NCBI RefSeq assembly: GCF_028767025.1
Contig: NZ_JAJQXX010000013.1
Location: 35,132-99,131 of the forward strand
Direction: 5' to 3'
Source: Blautia sp. XA-2221
GTDB lineage: Bacteria; Bacillota; Clostridia; Lachnospirales; Lachnospiraceae
Length of the DNA stretch: 64,000 nucleotides
In this document: piece after piece, positions 17,532 to 26,518 of the stretch
Position numbering within the stretch: the first letter of the stretch is position 1
Layout: every line of letters starts with the position of its first letter
Translations under genes and position numbers: made by a program
Notes under the pieces: generated by a model
The model's database searches: none
What the model was told of the DNA's origin: nothing
What the model saw: only the letters and a program-made list of their open reading frames with translations

Positions 17532-19728
17532 ATATGTAAAAACGGTTTCCCGTGGCAAAAGCTGGATTCCTGCTTTTTTAAGCCTTGGACTTTTCCTTGC
17601 ATTTCCGGTTGTTCTGCTTCTTATGATAGGAAACTGGAGCGCTGCCGGATATACACAGGATCAGATGACTCTTCTTTATGAAAGTCTCTGGAAGGGAAAA
17701 CTTGTTATTACGGGAGGGATGGTAGCAGCAGTGGCTGCCATCATGAACAGCATAAATGGATTCAGCTATGTTTATTCCCGCAAAAAAGTGGATTTTTATC
17801 ATAGCCTGCCCATAAAGCGGTCACGGATGTTCTGGAGTCGTGTATACACAGGCCTTTTGTATTACCTGATCCCTTATGCTGTCGCAGAATTTTTTGCAGT
17901 GTGCATAGGAGCGGCAAGAGGTTTCTTCAGCCTGAAACTTATGGGATTGGCTGTCAGTCTGTTTTTTGTTCATTTGCTTTTGTATTTAATGCTGTATTTC
18001 AGCGTGATCCTTATTTTTTGCGTGACCGGAAATTTTCTGATGGGAGGCTTATGTCTGGCCGGTATGCAGTTATATGGACCGGTGTTGGGAATCTTGCTGT
18101 CATCCTGTGCCTACAGTTTTTTTGACACCTTTTTTGCAGGCTATCCATATGGTATTTTTAAAATTCTGGAGAGTTATGCATCGCCTCTTACTCTGGCAGA
18201 TGAGTTTGTACAAAAGTACAGAGAGGGCCGGGGGATGGTTCTGGCAGTTGTCCTGGTTGTGCTGACCCTGATCTTTCTTGCTGTTTCTTATATTGCTTAC
18301 ATACGCAGACCATCTGAGGCGGCAGGAAAGCCAATGGTATATGGGAAACTGGCTACAGTGCTAAAATTTATGGTTGTTGTGCCATGTGGCATAGGAACAG
18401 GATTTATTTTTTATTTGATTCCTACAAGTCATGCACGGAATATCTGGTGTGTGTTTGGACTGGTGCTTGGAACTGTACTTGCTCATGGAATGACAGAAAC
18501 CCTGTATCAGATGGACTTTCATGCATTCTTTTCCAAAAAAGCCCAGCTGTTTGCAGCGGCAGCTCTTGTTGCAGTGTGTGCGCTGATTTATCAGAAGGAT
18601 CTTCTGCGTTTTGACGCCTATATTCCCAAACAGGAAGAAATTAAAGCGCTTAACATAGACATGATGGTTCTGGCAGATGACATGACTGATTATGTAAAAA
18701 AACAGGCGGACGGTACATTCCGTATAAAAGACAGTACGTCATGGGAACAAAGAGAAACGGTTCTTTCCGGAAAAGACGGAATTGGAAATGAAACTTATAC
18801 AGTTCTTCAGAAAATTGTTGAAAATCAGAAAAGCAGAAAGTTCAGAGAGGAAAGAGAGCAGACAGAAGAGGGAACTTTTCGTCGTCTATTATTGGGATAT
18901 CAGCTTCAGTCAGGCAGAAAAGTGAACCGCAGTTATATGGTAAATACAGAAGAATGTGATGAGCTTTTGGGTGTTCTTTATAAGGAAGAAAATCTGAAAA
19001 ACAAAACAGAGCAGTTTCTGGCTTTGGATACCGCATACCTGGACAATATTACTTTGATCTCCGGAAACGGAAGGGACTATGCGATTTTCCAGGATCAGCT
19101 GGAAAAACAGAAAAAACTGATCGAGGCAGTAAAAAAGGATTTTCAGGAAGCTGCTCCGGAAGATTTGCTTGAACTTCCGTTTGCCGAGCTTCAAATGGGA
19201 TATACCCTTCCGGTAGCCCAGGATATATACAGTCTGGTTCCCGGGGAGAAAAACCCAGAAGGACAGGCATATGGGGAAATAAAACTGTTTCCTTCTTATA
19301 AAAATACGATTGCAGTTCTTAAAGAAACCGGATATCCTCTGAGTCTTAAAGATACAGACATCAAAAAGGCAAAGATTGTCTATTATGATGAGTCAGGAGA
19401 GGAAGAAAAAACCGCAGAATATACGGAAAAAGAACAGATAGAAGCTCTGGTTCAGGCAGCAAATCCATCCTTTGGTGATTGTTCCTGGATAGAATATGAA
19501 CCGGATGTAATGGTGATCTTCCAGACGGAGCAGGGAGAAGAATGTTATGCAGAGTTTCTGAAAGACCGTACTCCGGAATTTGTTCGTCAGGAAAGTAGAA
19601 GTACAGACAAAAAAGAAAACACACAGACGGATACAGGAAATTCGGAGAGGACAGAGGTTGTAGGAGAGGCCGACGGCCCCACAGAGATTTCTATTGAGGA
19701 AGAAAAAAGAGAGGTAACAGATGAGTAA
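17506..19728 (+). CDS. Large ABC-2 type permease with C-terminal soluble domain
   Basis: A 740-residue membrane protein. The start at 17506 (GGAGG nine bases upstream) is preferred to GTG 17485. About ten to twelve hydrophobic segments occupy residues ~20-380; the remaining ~360 residues are hydrophilic and probably extracytoplasmic, with repeated charged stretches and an acidic tail. Such proteins accompany YtrA/YtrB-like genes in Clostridia. The gene overlaps the ATPase by 26 bases in another frame. The last codons run to 8 bases after the next gene's start. Substrate unknown. Confidence 0.7.
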   Translation: MKLKICSSEYVKTVSRGKSWIPAFLSLGLFLAFPVVLLLMIGNWSAAGYTQDQMTLLYESLWKGKLVITGGMVAAVAAIMNSINGFSYVYSRKKVDFYHSLPIKRSRMFWSRVYTGLLYYLIPYAVAEFFAVCIGAARGFFSLKLMGLAVSLFFVHLLLYLMLYFSVILIFCVTGNFLMGGLCLAGMQLYGPVLGILLSSCAYSFFDTFFAGYPYGIFKILESYASPLTLADEFVQKYREGRGMVLAVVLVVLTLIFLAVSYIAYIRRPSEAAGKPMVYGKLATVLKFMVVVPCGIGTGFIFYLIPTSHARNIWCVFGLVLGTVLAHGMTETLYQMDFHAFFSKKAQLFAAAALVAVCALIYQKDLLRFDAYIPKQEEIKALNIDMMVLADDMTDYVKKQADGTFRIKDSTSWEQRETVLSGKDGIGNETYTVLQKIVENQKSRKFREEREQTEEGTFRRLLLGYQLQSGRKVNRSYMVNTEECDELLGVLYKEENLKNKTEQFLALDTAYLDNITLISGNGRDYAIFQDQLEKQKKLIEAVKKDFQEAAPEDLLELPFAELQMGYTLPVAQDIYSLVPGEKNPEGQAYGEIKLFPSYKNTIAVLKETGYPLSLKDTDIKKAKIVYYDESGEEEKTAEYTEKEQIEALVQAANPSFGDCSWIEYEPDVMVIFQTEQGEECYAEFLKDRTPEFVRQESRSTDKKENTQTDTGNSERTEVVGEADGPTEISIEEEKREVTDE

Positions 19729-20518
19729 GGCAGTGAGACTGGATAAATTTCTGGCTGATGCCGGAAAGGGAACCAGAAGTGAAGTAAAAAAATACATACA
19801 GAAAGGTCTGGTACAGATCAATTCTCAGACTGTAAAAAAGCCGGAGCAGAAGGTGACAGAAGAGGACAGGGTGGAGCTTTTGGGTGAACCTGTATCCAGG
19901 GCTCCGGAGTTTGTATACTATCTTCTTAATAAGCCGGCAGGCTATGTAAGCGCTACGGAGGACAGGTATGACAGAACCGTGATGGAACTGATCACGGAAC
20001 CGAGAAAGGGAATGTTTCCGGTAGGGCGTCTGGACAAAGATACAGAAGGCCTTCTTCTGATCACAGACGATGGAGCGTTGGCCCATGATCTTTTATCACC
20101 GGCCCGCCATGTGGAAAAAACATATTTTGTGAGAGTGGAAGGCGCAATAACAGAAGAGGACAGACAAAAGCTGGAGCAGGGGATTGACATTGGAGAAAAA
20201 AGACTGACCCTTCCGGCAAAAGTACAGCTTTTTCCCCGGGATGGCAGTGACATGGAAAATTCGGAACTGCTGCGCCGGGTACGAACAGAAAATCTTCCGG
20301 AAAGCTATACAGAGCTGCTTCTTACTATCAGCGAGGGAAAATTTCATCAGGTTAAGCGGATGATGGCGGCAGTGGGAAAGCCTGTGATTTATCTGAAAAG
20401 ACTCTCAATGGGACCACTTACACTTCCGGACCAGCTGAAAAAAGGCGAATACCGTCCTCTGACAGCGGAAGAAGTACAAAAATTAAAAAATGCAGGCTGC
20501 TCTTCCACGGGAAAATAG
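19721..20518 (+). CDS. RsuA/RluB-family pseudouridine synthase
   Basis: Converts a specific uridine in rRNA to pseudouridine. The 265-residue protein has an N-terminal S4 RNA-binding domain (VRLDKFLADAGKGTRSEVKKYI) and a catalytic domain with GRLDKDTEGLLLITDDG, where the Asp of RLD is the nucleophile, and EGKFHQVKRMM. RsuA (16S) and RluB/E (23S) cannot be separated by eye. The start overlaps the permease gene by eight bases, which suggests read-through transcription. A terminator follows. Confidence 0.9.
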   Translation: MSKAVRLDKFLADAGKGTRSEVKKYIQKGLVQINSQTVKKPEQKVTEEDRVELLGEPVSRAPEFVYYLLNKPAGYVSATEDRYDRTVMELITEPRKGMFPVGRLDKDTEGLLLITDDGALAHDLLSPARHVEKTYFVRVEGAITEEDRQKLEQGIDIGEKRLTLPAKVQLFPRDGSDMENSELLRRVRTENLPESYTELLLTISEGKFHQVKRMMAAVGKPVIYLKRLSMGPLTLPDQLKKGEYRPLTAEEVQKLKNAGCSSTGK

Positions 20519-20550
20519 AAAAAATGTTGAAAATACAGCCGAAAACAGGA

Positions 20551-20576
20551 AAACCCTCTTTACACAGAGGGTTTTT
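20551..20576 (+). terminator. Terminator of the pseudouridine synthase gene
   Basis: AAACCCTCT (20551-20559) and AGAGGGTTT (20566-20574) form a tight hairpin followed by Ts. Confidence 0.88.
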
Positions 20577-20604
20577 ATGTGTTATACTCCAAGAGTTGCA
20601 AAAT

Positions 20605-20700
20605 AATCACGCGTGGAGATTCCGAAGGATGGTGCCCATACGGTGTGACGGCGGGGTCCAGATAGAAAATGATCTGCGCGGAAGAATTTAACCAAAAAAG
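20605..20700 (+). promoter_or_regulatory. GC-rich leader upstream of rpsB, possible structured RNA
   Basis: This stretch is clearly richer in G+C than the flanking intergenic DNA and directly precedes the rpsB ribosome site. Segments such as GGATGGTGCCC and GGCGGGGTCC can pair in part. S2 expression is autoregulated through leader RNA in several bacteria, so a similar element is possible. I do not recognise a named motif. Confidence 0.35.
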
Positions 20701-20712
20701 GAGAACAAAAAC

Positions 20713-21459
20713 ATGAGCGTTATTTCAATGAAACAGCTTTTGGAAGCAGGTGTTCATTTCGGACATCAGACAAGAAGATGGAACCCTAAAATGGCTCCGT
20801 ACATCTACACAGAGAGAAATGGTATCTATATCATCGACCTTCAGCAGTCTGTAGGAATGGTTGACGATGCTTACAATGCAATCGCTGACATCGTAGCAAA
20901 CGGCGGAAACATCCTTTTCGTAGGAACAAAGAAACAGGCTCAGGACGCTATCAAAGTTGAGGCAGAGCGTTGCGGACAGTTCTATGTAAACGAGAGATGG
21001 CTTGGCGGTATGCTTACAAACTTCAAGACAATCCAGAGCCGTATTGCAAGACTGAAAGAGATCGAGGCTATGGAGGCTGACGGAACATTTGACGTGCTTC
21101 CTAAAAAAGAAGTTATTGAGTTAAGAAAAGAGCTTACAAAACTGCAGAAAAACCTTGGCGGTATCAAAGAGATGAAACGTCTTCCGGACGCTATCTTCAT
21201 CGTTGACCCGAAAAAAGAGAGAATCTGTGTACAGGAAGCTCATACATTAGGTATTCCGCTTATCGGTATCTGTGATACAAACTGTGATCCGGAAGAACTT
21301 GACTATGTAATTCCGGGTAATGATGATGCTATCCGTGCCGTAAAACTCATCGTTTCCAAGATGGCAGACGCTGTTATCGAGGCAAACCAGGGTACAGCTG
21401 AGGCTGACGGCGAGATCGAGGCAGAGTCTGAGGAGTTTGCTGAGACAGTAGAAGAGTAA
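20713..21459 (+). CDS. rpsB: 30S ribosomal protein S2
   Basis: Small-subunit protein needed for S1 binding and initiation. The 248-residue sequence begins [31 protein letters not shown], the standard S2 N-terminus, and includes [12 protein letters not shown] and [15 protein letters not shown]. An acidic tail rich in Glu ends the protein. An AAAGGAG site precedes the ATG. It is followed by tsf 45 bases later, the universal rpsB-tsf pairing. Its codon use is strongly biased, as expected of highly expressed genes. Confidence 0.98.
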   Translation: MSVISMKQLLEAGVHFGHQTRRWNPKMAPYIYTERNGIYIIDLQQSVGMVDDAYNAIADIVANGGNILFVGTKKQAQDAIKVEAERCGQFYVNERWLGGMLTNFKTIQSRIARLKEIEAMEADGTFDVLPKKEVIELRKELTKLQKNLGGIKEMKRLPDAIFIVDPKKERICVQEAHTLGIPLIGICDTNCDPEELDYVIPGNDDAIRAVKLIVSKMADAVIEANQGTAEADGEIEAESEEFAETVEE

Positions 21460-21504
21460 TTTTATTAAATTATTCAGATTAAAAATATCCAGGAGGAAAT
21501 AGAG

Positions 21505-22443
21505 ATGGCTATTACAGCAGCACAGGTAAAAGAGTTAAGAGAAATGACCGGCGCCGGAATGATGGACTGTAAGAAAGCTCTTACAGCTACAGAAGGCGAT
21601 ATGGATAAAGCAGTAGAATTCCTTCGTGAAAAAGGACTTGCAACTGCTCAGAAAAAAGCAAGCCGTGTAGCAGCAGAGGGTCTTTGCAAGACTGTTGTTG
21701 CAGAGGATGCTAAGAGCGCAGTAGTTGTTGAGGTTAATGCAGAGACAGACTTCGTGGCAAAGAATGAAAAATTCCAGAGCTATGTTGCAGACGTTGCTGC
21801 ACAGGCACTTACTACTACAGCAGCTGATATCGAAGCTTTCCTTGCAGAGCCATGGGCACTGAACAACGAGCAGACTGTAAAAGAAGCTCTTGCAGCTCAG
21901 ATCGCAGTTATCGGCGAGAACATGAACATCAGAAGATTTGCTCAGGTAAAAGAAGAGAACGGTTTTGTTGCTTCCTATACACATATGGGCGGAAAAATCG
22001 GAGTTCTTGTTGACGTAGAGGCAGACGTTGTAAACGATGCTGTAAAAGAAATGGCTAAGAACGTTGCAATGCAGATCGCAGCTCTGAAACCACAGTACAC
22101 AAACAGCTCTGAAGTGAGCGCTGATTACATCGCTCATGAAAAAGAGATTCTTCTTGCTCAGATCATGAACGATCCGAAAGAGTCTCAGAAACCGGAGAAG
22201 GTTATCCAGGGCATGATCACCGGACGTATCAACAAAGAGCTGAAAGAAATCTGCCTTCTTGACCAGGTTTACGTTAAAGCAGAGGATGGAAAACAGACTG
22301 TTGCTAAATATGTAGAGCAGGTTGCTAAAGAGAATGGCGCAAACGTTGTAATCAAAGGCTTCGTTCGTTTCGAAACCGGAGAAGGAATCGAGAAGAAGGA
22401 AGAGGATTTTGCAGCTGAGGTTGCAAAACAGATGGGAAACTAA
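21505..22443 (+). CDS. tsf: Elongation factor Ts
   Basis: Nucleotide exchange factor for EF-Tu. The 312-residue protein has the N-terminal UBA-like domain ITAAQVKELREMTGAGMMDCKKAL and the core motif VEVNAETDFVAKNEKFQ. It is co-transcribed with rpsB and preceded by CAGGAGG. Length and C-terminal GFVRFETGEGIEKKEEDFAAEVAKQ are normal for the Firmicutes form. A terminator follows. Confidence 0.98.
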   Translation: MAITAAQVKELREMTGAGMMDCKKALTATEGDMDKAVEFLREKGLATAQKKASRVAAEGLCKTVVAEDAKSAVVVEVNAETDFVAKNEKFQSYVADVAAQALTTTAADIEAFLAEPWALNNEQTVKEALAAQIAVIGENMNIRRFAQVKEENGFVASYTHMGGKIGVLVDVEADVVNDAVKEMAKNVAMQIAALKPQYTNSSEVSADYIAHEKEILLAQIMNDPKESQKPEKVIQGMITGRINKELKEICLLDQVYVKAEDGKQTVAKYVEQVAKENGANVVIKGFVRFETGEGIEKKEEDFAAEVAKQMGN

Positions 22444-22467
22444 TTTCCTAGATAACATGAATTTTAA

Positions 22468-22511
22468 AACCCTTGAAAATCCCAGGATATGGGCATTTTC
22501 AAGGGTTTTTT
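22468..22511 (+). terminator. rpsB-tsf terminator
   Basis: AACCCTTGAAAAT (22468-22480) pairs perfectly with ATTTTCAAGGGTT (22495-22507); an inner CCC/GGG adds to the stem; Ts follow. Confidence 0.92.
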
Positions 22512-22626
22512 GAAGTTTAAGGGAAAATCGTAAATTATCATAAAATACCGTATTTTATTATTGGATTTTGGGATAGACGCTAATCTGAATTTTTCCTTCC
22601 CTTCATCCTTGAAGAGCAGAAAAAAT

Positions 22627-23496
22627 TCACGGATGATAATACCTCAGTACATGCTCCGGATATTTCTGGTCGCCGTAATCCCACGGGCCGGCAGTTTCAT
22701 AAAACGGATCATCCTCGGAACGAGCAGTTTCGCCGCTGGCCATTTTGGCAAAAGCTTCTGAAGTTTTTTCAGACCAGGAGGTGATGCCATTCTTTTTCAG
22801 GTAAGTGAAGTAAGCATCTGCACCGAAATTATAAGCCTGAAGAGCAAGACGGATTCTGTTTAGATCTGAGGGATTGGATACACCTGCCTTTTCCATTGCA
22901 TATTTCAGTTCCTGGATACCACATTCAATGGAGTATGAAGTGTCTGTGATTCCGTTGGGAACCTGGGGATATTGTTTGTTGTATGCGCCCTCAGAGGACT
23001 GAAGGACGTCAGGACCGCTGCCAGAGCTTTCCTGCATCATCAGGGCAAGGATCAGGTCCGTATAATCGGACATTTCGTATTCGGCGGCAATATTTTCCAC
23101 ATCCTGACGATAGGATTCACAGGCAGAATTAATGGCAAGAAATTCTTCCGGCTTTTGCTTCAGTACAGCGATTCCCCCTATGACAGCAAAAAGCAGAATG
23201 ATTGCGGCTGTTCCAAGGAATATTTTCTGTATTCTTACCTTCTTTTGTCTTAGCTGTTTTCTGCGGTGCGTGCGGATCTCCCGGTTGGATCTGGAGGCCC
23301 TTTTTTGTCGGGCAGAAGGACTGGGCTTTTTACCGGAAACTCTTTTTTTACTGGAAACAGAGGGTTGGTTTTTAACCGTTCTGTTCTGAGTTCTGGCAGA
23401 AGGTGTACGGGCTGACGATACAGACCGGCTTTTTTTATGTCCGGCAGTGGAACGATTCTGTTGTGTTTTTAGAGTTTTTTTATCTGATGTATTCAT
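22627..23496 (-). CDS. Membrane-anchored lysozyme-like (CwlT-type) cell-wall hydrolase
   Basis: A 289-residue protein. The first ~90 residues are very basic and Ser/Arg-rich (cytoplasmic), followed by one membrane helix (about 93-112, IFLGTAAIILLFAVIGGIAVL), then an extracellular lysozyme-like domain. In that domain LILALMMQESSGSGPDVLQSSEG contains the catalytic-type Glu, and NRIRLALQAYNFGADAYFTYL matches the CwlT/Tn916 Orf14 N-terminal muramidase fold. It has no NlpC/P60 domain, unlike CwlT. It probably cleaves glycan strands of peptidoglycan at the cell surface. The gene is monocistronic on the minus strand. Confidence 0.78.
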   Translation of the reverse strand: MNTSDKKTLKTQQNRSTAGHKKSRSVSSARTPSARTQNRTVKNQPSVSSKKRVSGKKPSPSARQKRASRSNREIRTHRRKQLRQKKVRIQKIFLGTAAIILLFAVIGGIAVLKQKPEEFLAINSACESYRQDVENIAAEYEMSDYTDLILALMMQESSGSGPDVLQSSEGAYNKQYPQVPNGITDTSYSIECGIQELKYAMEKAGVSNPSDLNRIRLALQAYNFGADAYFTYLKKNGITSWSEKTSEAFAKMASGETARSEDDPFYETAGPWDYGDQKYPEHVLRYYHP

Positions 23497-23582
23497 AGCA
23501 TTATTGTATCGGGAAAACCCTGTTTTGAAAAGAAAAGAATTATTATGAAAGTCTTAAAAATTGGTGAACATCACTTGGAAAA

Positions 23583-23611
23583 TTGAAAATAGAAAAGGTC
23601 TGTGGTATGAT
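23583..23611 (+). promoter_or_regulatory. Promoter of the 3D-domain protein gene
   Basis: TTGAAA (23583-23588), 17 bases, TATGAT (23606-23611). The resulting mRNA would have a leader of about 160 bases before the start at 23780. Confidence 0.65.
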
Positions 23612-23617
23612 TTGTAG

Positions 23618-23779
23618 GAAGTATCACAGAACAACTGATTACAACGAATATGAAACATGATTCTATTTCAATATAGCAAAGATGGAATATCCGTTGTACC
23701 GGAAAGTGACAGAAAGGCTGTGTCGGTAAAGAAACTTGAATGTTACGGGAGCGCAGTCAGAAAGAGAAGGTGAAAAAGC
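23618..23779 (+). promoter_or_regulatory. Long untranslated leader of unknown function
   Basis: The predicted transcript start near 23618 leaves ~160 bases untranslated. The segment around 23695-23755 has several short self-complementary stretches (for example CCGTTGTACCGG). Wall-hydrolase genes of Firmicutes are often under the c-di-AMP riboswitch, but I do not see that motif's conserved core here. Confidence 0.35.
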
Positions 23780-24847
23780 ATGAAAAACAGGTTCTGTCTT
23801 CTTCTGTTATCAGCGGTTCTTTTTTGGGGAGGAACTGTTGTTTATGCGGATGTTGCTGATTATGAAACAGTGACGCAGGAAGATCAGAAAGAAAATAAAA
23901 CCATACACACTTTTGAAACGGATGACGGACAGGGGAATTCTGTAAAGGTTGCGGCATGCAGCGATGTTCTTTATGTAACTGCCAGGACTGCAGCGCTCCG
24001 GTCAGTGCCAGGTGACAGAGGGGAGGAGCTTGCAGAGGTCAGTCTTGGAGATGAGGTTTCCAGAAGCGCTGTGTGTGATAATAACTGGAGCAAGGTTTCT
24101 GTGGAAAAAAACGGAAGTAAAGTGATCGGTTACATACAGAATCAGATGCTCAGCTCTGATATTCAGATCCAGCCGGAGGACGATCAGGTGGAGGTAAAAA
24201 CAGACAGCAGTATTCTTGACTATCCGGGCAAAAAAGACGGAAAAGTGGTAGGAGAGGTACTGGAGCTTGATCAGGTGAAGCGTACAGGAACTGTAAATGA
24301 AGTGTGGAGCAGAATTTCCTATGAGGACGAAAACGGGGCAGAACAGACCGGCTATATCCCGACCAGCGCCCTGGATCTTTCGGAAACGGTACAGACTGCA
24401 GATGCAGGGATTGATAAAAAGCTGGATGCGGGAACGCTTTCAAAAAGCAGTGGAGAAGGTGTTTTTGCAGAAGCAGTGGAGGCAGGTGGAAGCATCAGCC
24501 AAGTGAACGGAGTACAGGTGGGAACCCCGGTTGCAGCTTCCTCGGATGCAAATCTGAAGCCATTGGGAACTTTCCGGATCACACATTACTGTCCATGCAG
24601 TATCTGCTGCGGTCCGTGGGCCAACGGGATTACATCTACAGGTGTAACAGCAACCACAAATCATACGATAGCAGTTGACCCGTCCCAGATTCCTTATGGA
24701 AGTCAGGTAGTGATCAACGGGCAGGTATATGTGGCAGAGGACTGTGGAGGAGCTATTAAGACCAACTGTATTGATATTTATGTGGCAACTCATGAGGAAG
24801 GTGAGTCAAAGGGCGTTTATTATACAGATGTATATTTGATCCAGTAA
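23780..24847 (+). CDS. Secreted SH3 and 3D-domain protein
   Basis: A 355-residue exported protein. The signal peptide MKNRFCLLLLSAVLFWGGTVVYA ends at about residue 24. One or two bacterial SH3-like domains follow (about 65-125, 135-200: LRSVPGDRGEEL ... SKVSVEKNGSKVIGYI), then a linker and a C-terminal 3D domain (about 265-355) with FRITHYCPCSICCGPWANG, IAVDPSQIPYGS and VAEDCGGAIKTNCIDIYV. The three Asp residues of the latter define the domain, which resembles the catalytic fold of MltA/Rpf-like lytic transglycosylases. It probably remodels peptidoglycan. Preceded by GAAGGTG. Confidence 0.85.
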   Translation: MKNRFCLLLLSAVLFWGGTVVYADVADYETVTQEDQKENKTIHTFETDDGQGNSVKVAACSDVLYVTARTAALRSVPGDRGEELAEVSLGDEVSRSAVCDNNWSKVSVEKNGSKVIGYIQNQMLSSDIQIQPEDDQVEVKTDSSILDYPGKKDGKVVGEVLELDQVKRTGTVNEVWSRISYEDENGAEQTGYIPTSALDLSETVQTADAGIDKKLDAGTLSKSSGEGVFAEAVEAGGSISQVNGVQVGTPVAASSDANLKPLGTFRITHYCPCSICCGPWANGITSTGVTATTNHTIAVDPSQIPYGSQVVINGQVYVAEDCGGAIKTNCIDIYVATHEEGESKGVYYTDVYLIQ

Positions 24848-24849
24848 CC

Positions 24850-25422
24850 TTATGATCTGTATGTTTCGCTCTGTGTATGCTGGCAGATGATTCTGGCAAC
24901 CTCTTCCGCGCTTTCTTTCTGACCGTTTTCCTCCCATTTCAGGAAGGTATTCAGCAGGCCGCCTGCATAATAATAGATGTCATATAAAGACTGTGCAGTT
25001 TCTTTTGGCAGATAAGAAAGCATAAATTCATTGATTCCGTCCATGAGAATGGAATGCAGTCCGTTTTGTGTCATTGTCAGAAAAAACGTTTTGTACTGAT
25101 CAAAGAATTTAAGGGAAAAGATAACATGGGAATACTCCTGGAAATTTCCAAGACCGGGAGTATTTTTTCTTGCCTTTAAATAGTCTGCAACAATCTCTTT
25201 CATATAATCAGTAAGGGCTTCCTGAACAGAATCGTAGTAATAATAAAACGTCATACGGGATACCCCGGATTTTTTGGCAATTGCGGAAACATTTACACCG
25301 CTCATCCCTCTGTCCTGCATAAGCTCAATAATGGCTTCTCCAATGCACATGCGGGTAAAAAGAGAACGTTCTGTTTTCTGACCGGTTTTGTATCTGCTGC
25401 CGGAATAAGTTGTATTTTCCAT
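24850..25422 (-). CDS. TetR/AcrR-family regulator
   Basis: A 190-residue repressor with an N-terminal helix-turn-helix, IGEAIIELMQDRGMSGVNVSAIAKKSGVSRMTFYYYYDSVQEAL (about residues 29-72), and a helical ligand-binding C-terminus unlike any specific subfamily I can name. It is divergent from the degV-like gene at 25554 and shares a 131-base intergenic region, so control of that gene and of itself is likely. It converges almost end to end with the 3D-protein gene (2-base gap). Confidence 0.85.
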   Translation of the reverse strand: MENTTYSGSRYKTGQKTERSLFTRMCIGEAIIELMQDRGMSGVNVSAIAKKSGVSRMTFYYYYDSVQEALTDYMKEIVADYLKARKNTPGLGNFQEYSHVIFSLKFFDQYKTFFLTMTQNGLHSILMDGINEFMLSYLPKETAQSLYDIYYYAGGLLNTFLKWEENGQKESAEEVARIICQHTQSETYRS

Positions 25423-25553
25423 GTAAATCCCTCGAATAGTTCTTATTTTGCGGTTTCCTTACAAAAAGAAACATTTTGTAAATTGTATCATGTACAGAGA
25501 TAGAATACAATGACAGGTATTGATAAAAATACAGAGTTAGGAGAAATGATACA

Positions 25554-26387
25554 ATGACAAGATTTATTGCGGACTCCTGCAGTGATATGCTTCAGATGGA
25601 AGGCGTGGATTTTGTGGCGGTTCCGCTTACAATTTCCACAGATGCCAGGGACTATGTGGATGATAAAAATTTAGATGTAAAAGGAATGACTGAGGATTTG
25701 GCAGGTTATAAAGGAAAATCATGCACTGCCTGTCCCGGAGTGGAAAGCTGGCTGAAGGCTTTTGAGGGAGCAGATGTTATTTATGTGGGAACAATGACAA
25801 GCACGCTTTCCGGAACTTATAATTCAGCCCTGGTGGCAAAGGATATGTATCAGCAGTCACATCCGGAAGCAAAGATCCATGTATTTGATACCTTAAGTGC
25901 AGGGCCGGAGCTGAGACTTCTTATGGAAAAACTGACAGAATTGGACAGAGAGGGAAAAACGTTTGAAGAAGTGGTACGACTGGGATGCGAATATATGAAA
26001 AAAACAAGACTGTTTTTTGCACTGAAGTCTTTACATAATCTTGCACAGAATGGAAGAGTGAGCAAAGTGGTTGCCGCAGCCGCAGGGGTACTGGGAATCA
26101 GTGTTTTTGGAACTGCCAGCGAGGAGGGAACCCTGGAGCCTTCTGCAAAGTGCAGAGGACGAAAAAAAGTAGTGGAAGAATTTCTCAGGGAGATCACCAA
26201 AACAGGATTTCAGAAAGGCAGGATCCGGATCAGCCATGTAGATAATCTTTCCCTTGCAGAAAAGATTAAAGATTTGATACTGGAGCGGTTTCCACAGGCA
26301 GAGATCCTTGTGTATGAAGCCAGGGGACTTTGCAGTTACTATGCAGAGAGCGGAGGCGTTCTTGTAGGGGTGGAAGGCAGCCTGTAA
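25554..26387 (+). CDS. DegV family protein (second paralogue)
   Basis: A 277-residue fatty-acid-binding DegV protein: N-terminus RFIADSCSDML, central TMTSTLSGTYNSA (the TMS..SGTY fatty-acid head-group site) and C-terminal VGVEGSL. It lacks the SGLSAS form of the first paralogue at 13422. The start has a GGAG site (TTAGGAGAAATGATACA). Its divergent TetR neighbour suggests regulation by a lipid-like effector, as for TetR/DegV pairs elsewhere; that is inference. Confidence 0.88.
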   Translation: MTRFIADSCSDMLQMEGVDFVAVPLTISTDARDYVDDKNLDVKGMTEDLAGYKGKSCTACPGVESWLKAFEGADVIYVGTMTSTLSGTYNSALVAKDMYQQSHPEAKIHVFDTLSAGPELRLLMEKLTELDREGKTFEEVVRLGCEYMKKTRLFFALKSLHNLAQNGRVSKVVAAAAGVLGISVFGTASEEGTLEPSAKCRGRKKVVEEFLREITKTGFQKGRIRISHVDNLSLAEKIKDLILERFPQAEILVYEARGLCSYYAESGGVLVGVEGSL

Positions 26388-26518
26388 AACATAATCTGAG
26401 CTGTGGAGAATTTCAGCAGCTTTTTTATGAAAACGAAAAGACTGATAAACAGCGTTCTTATGATGGAACATTGCTTATCAGCCTTTTTATGTATTTGATA
26501 AAGCTACTATATGATCAT

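Noticed and set aside
21535..22458. 307-codon open frame opposite tsf
   Set aside because: It is an antisense shadow of the highly biased tsf codons; no ribosome site or recognisable domain.
23618..23779. c-di-AMP (ydaO-type) riboswitch before the 3D-domain gene
   Set aside because: The conserved core blocks of that class are not found in the leader.
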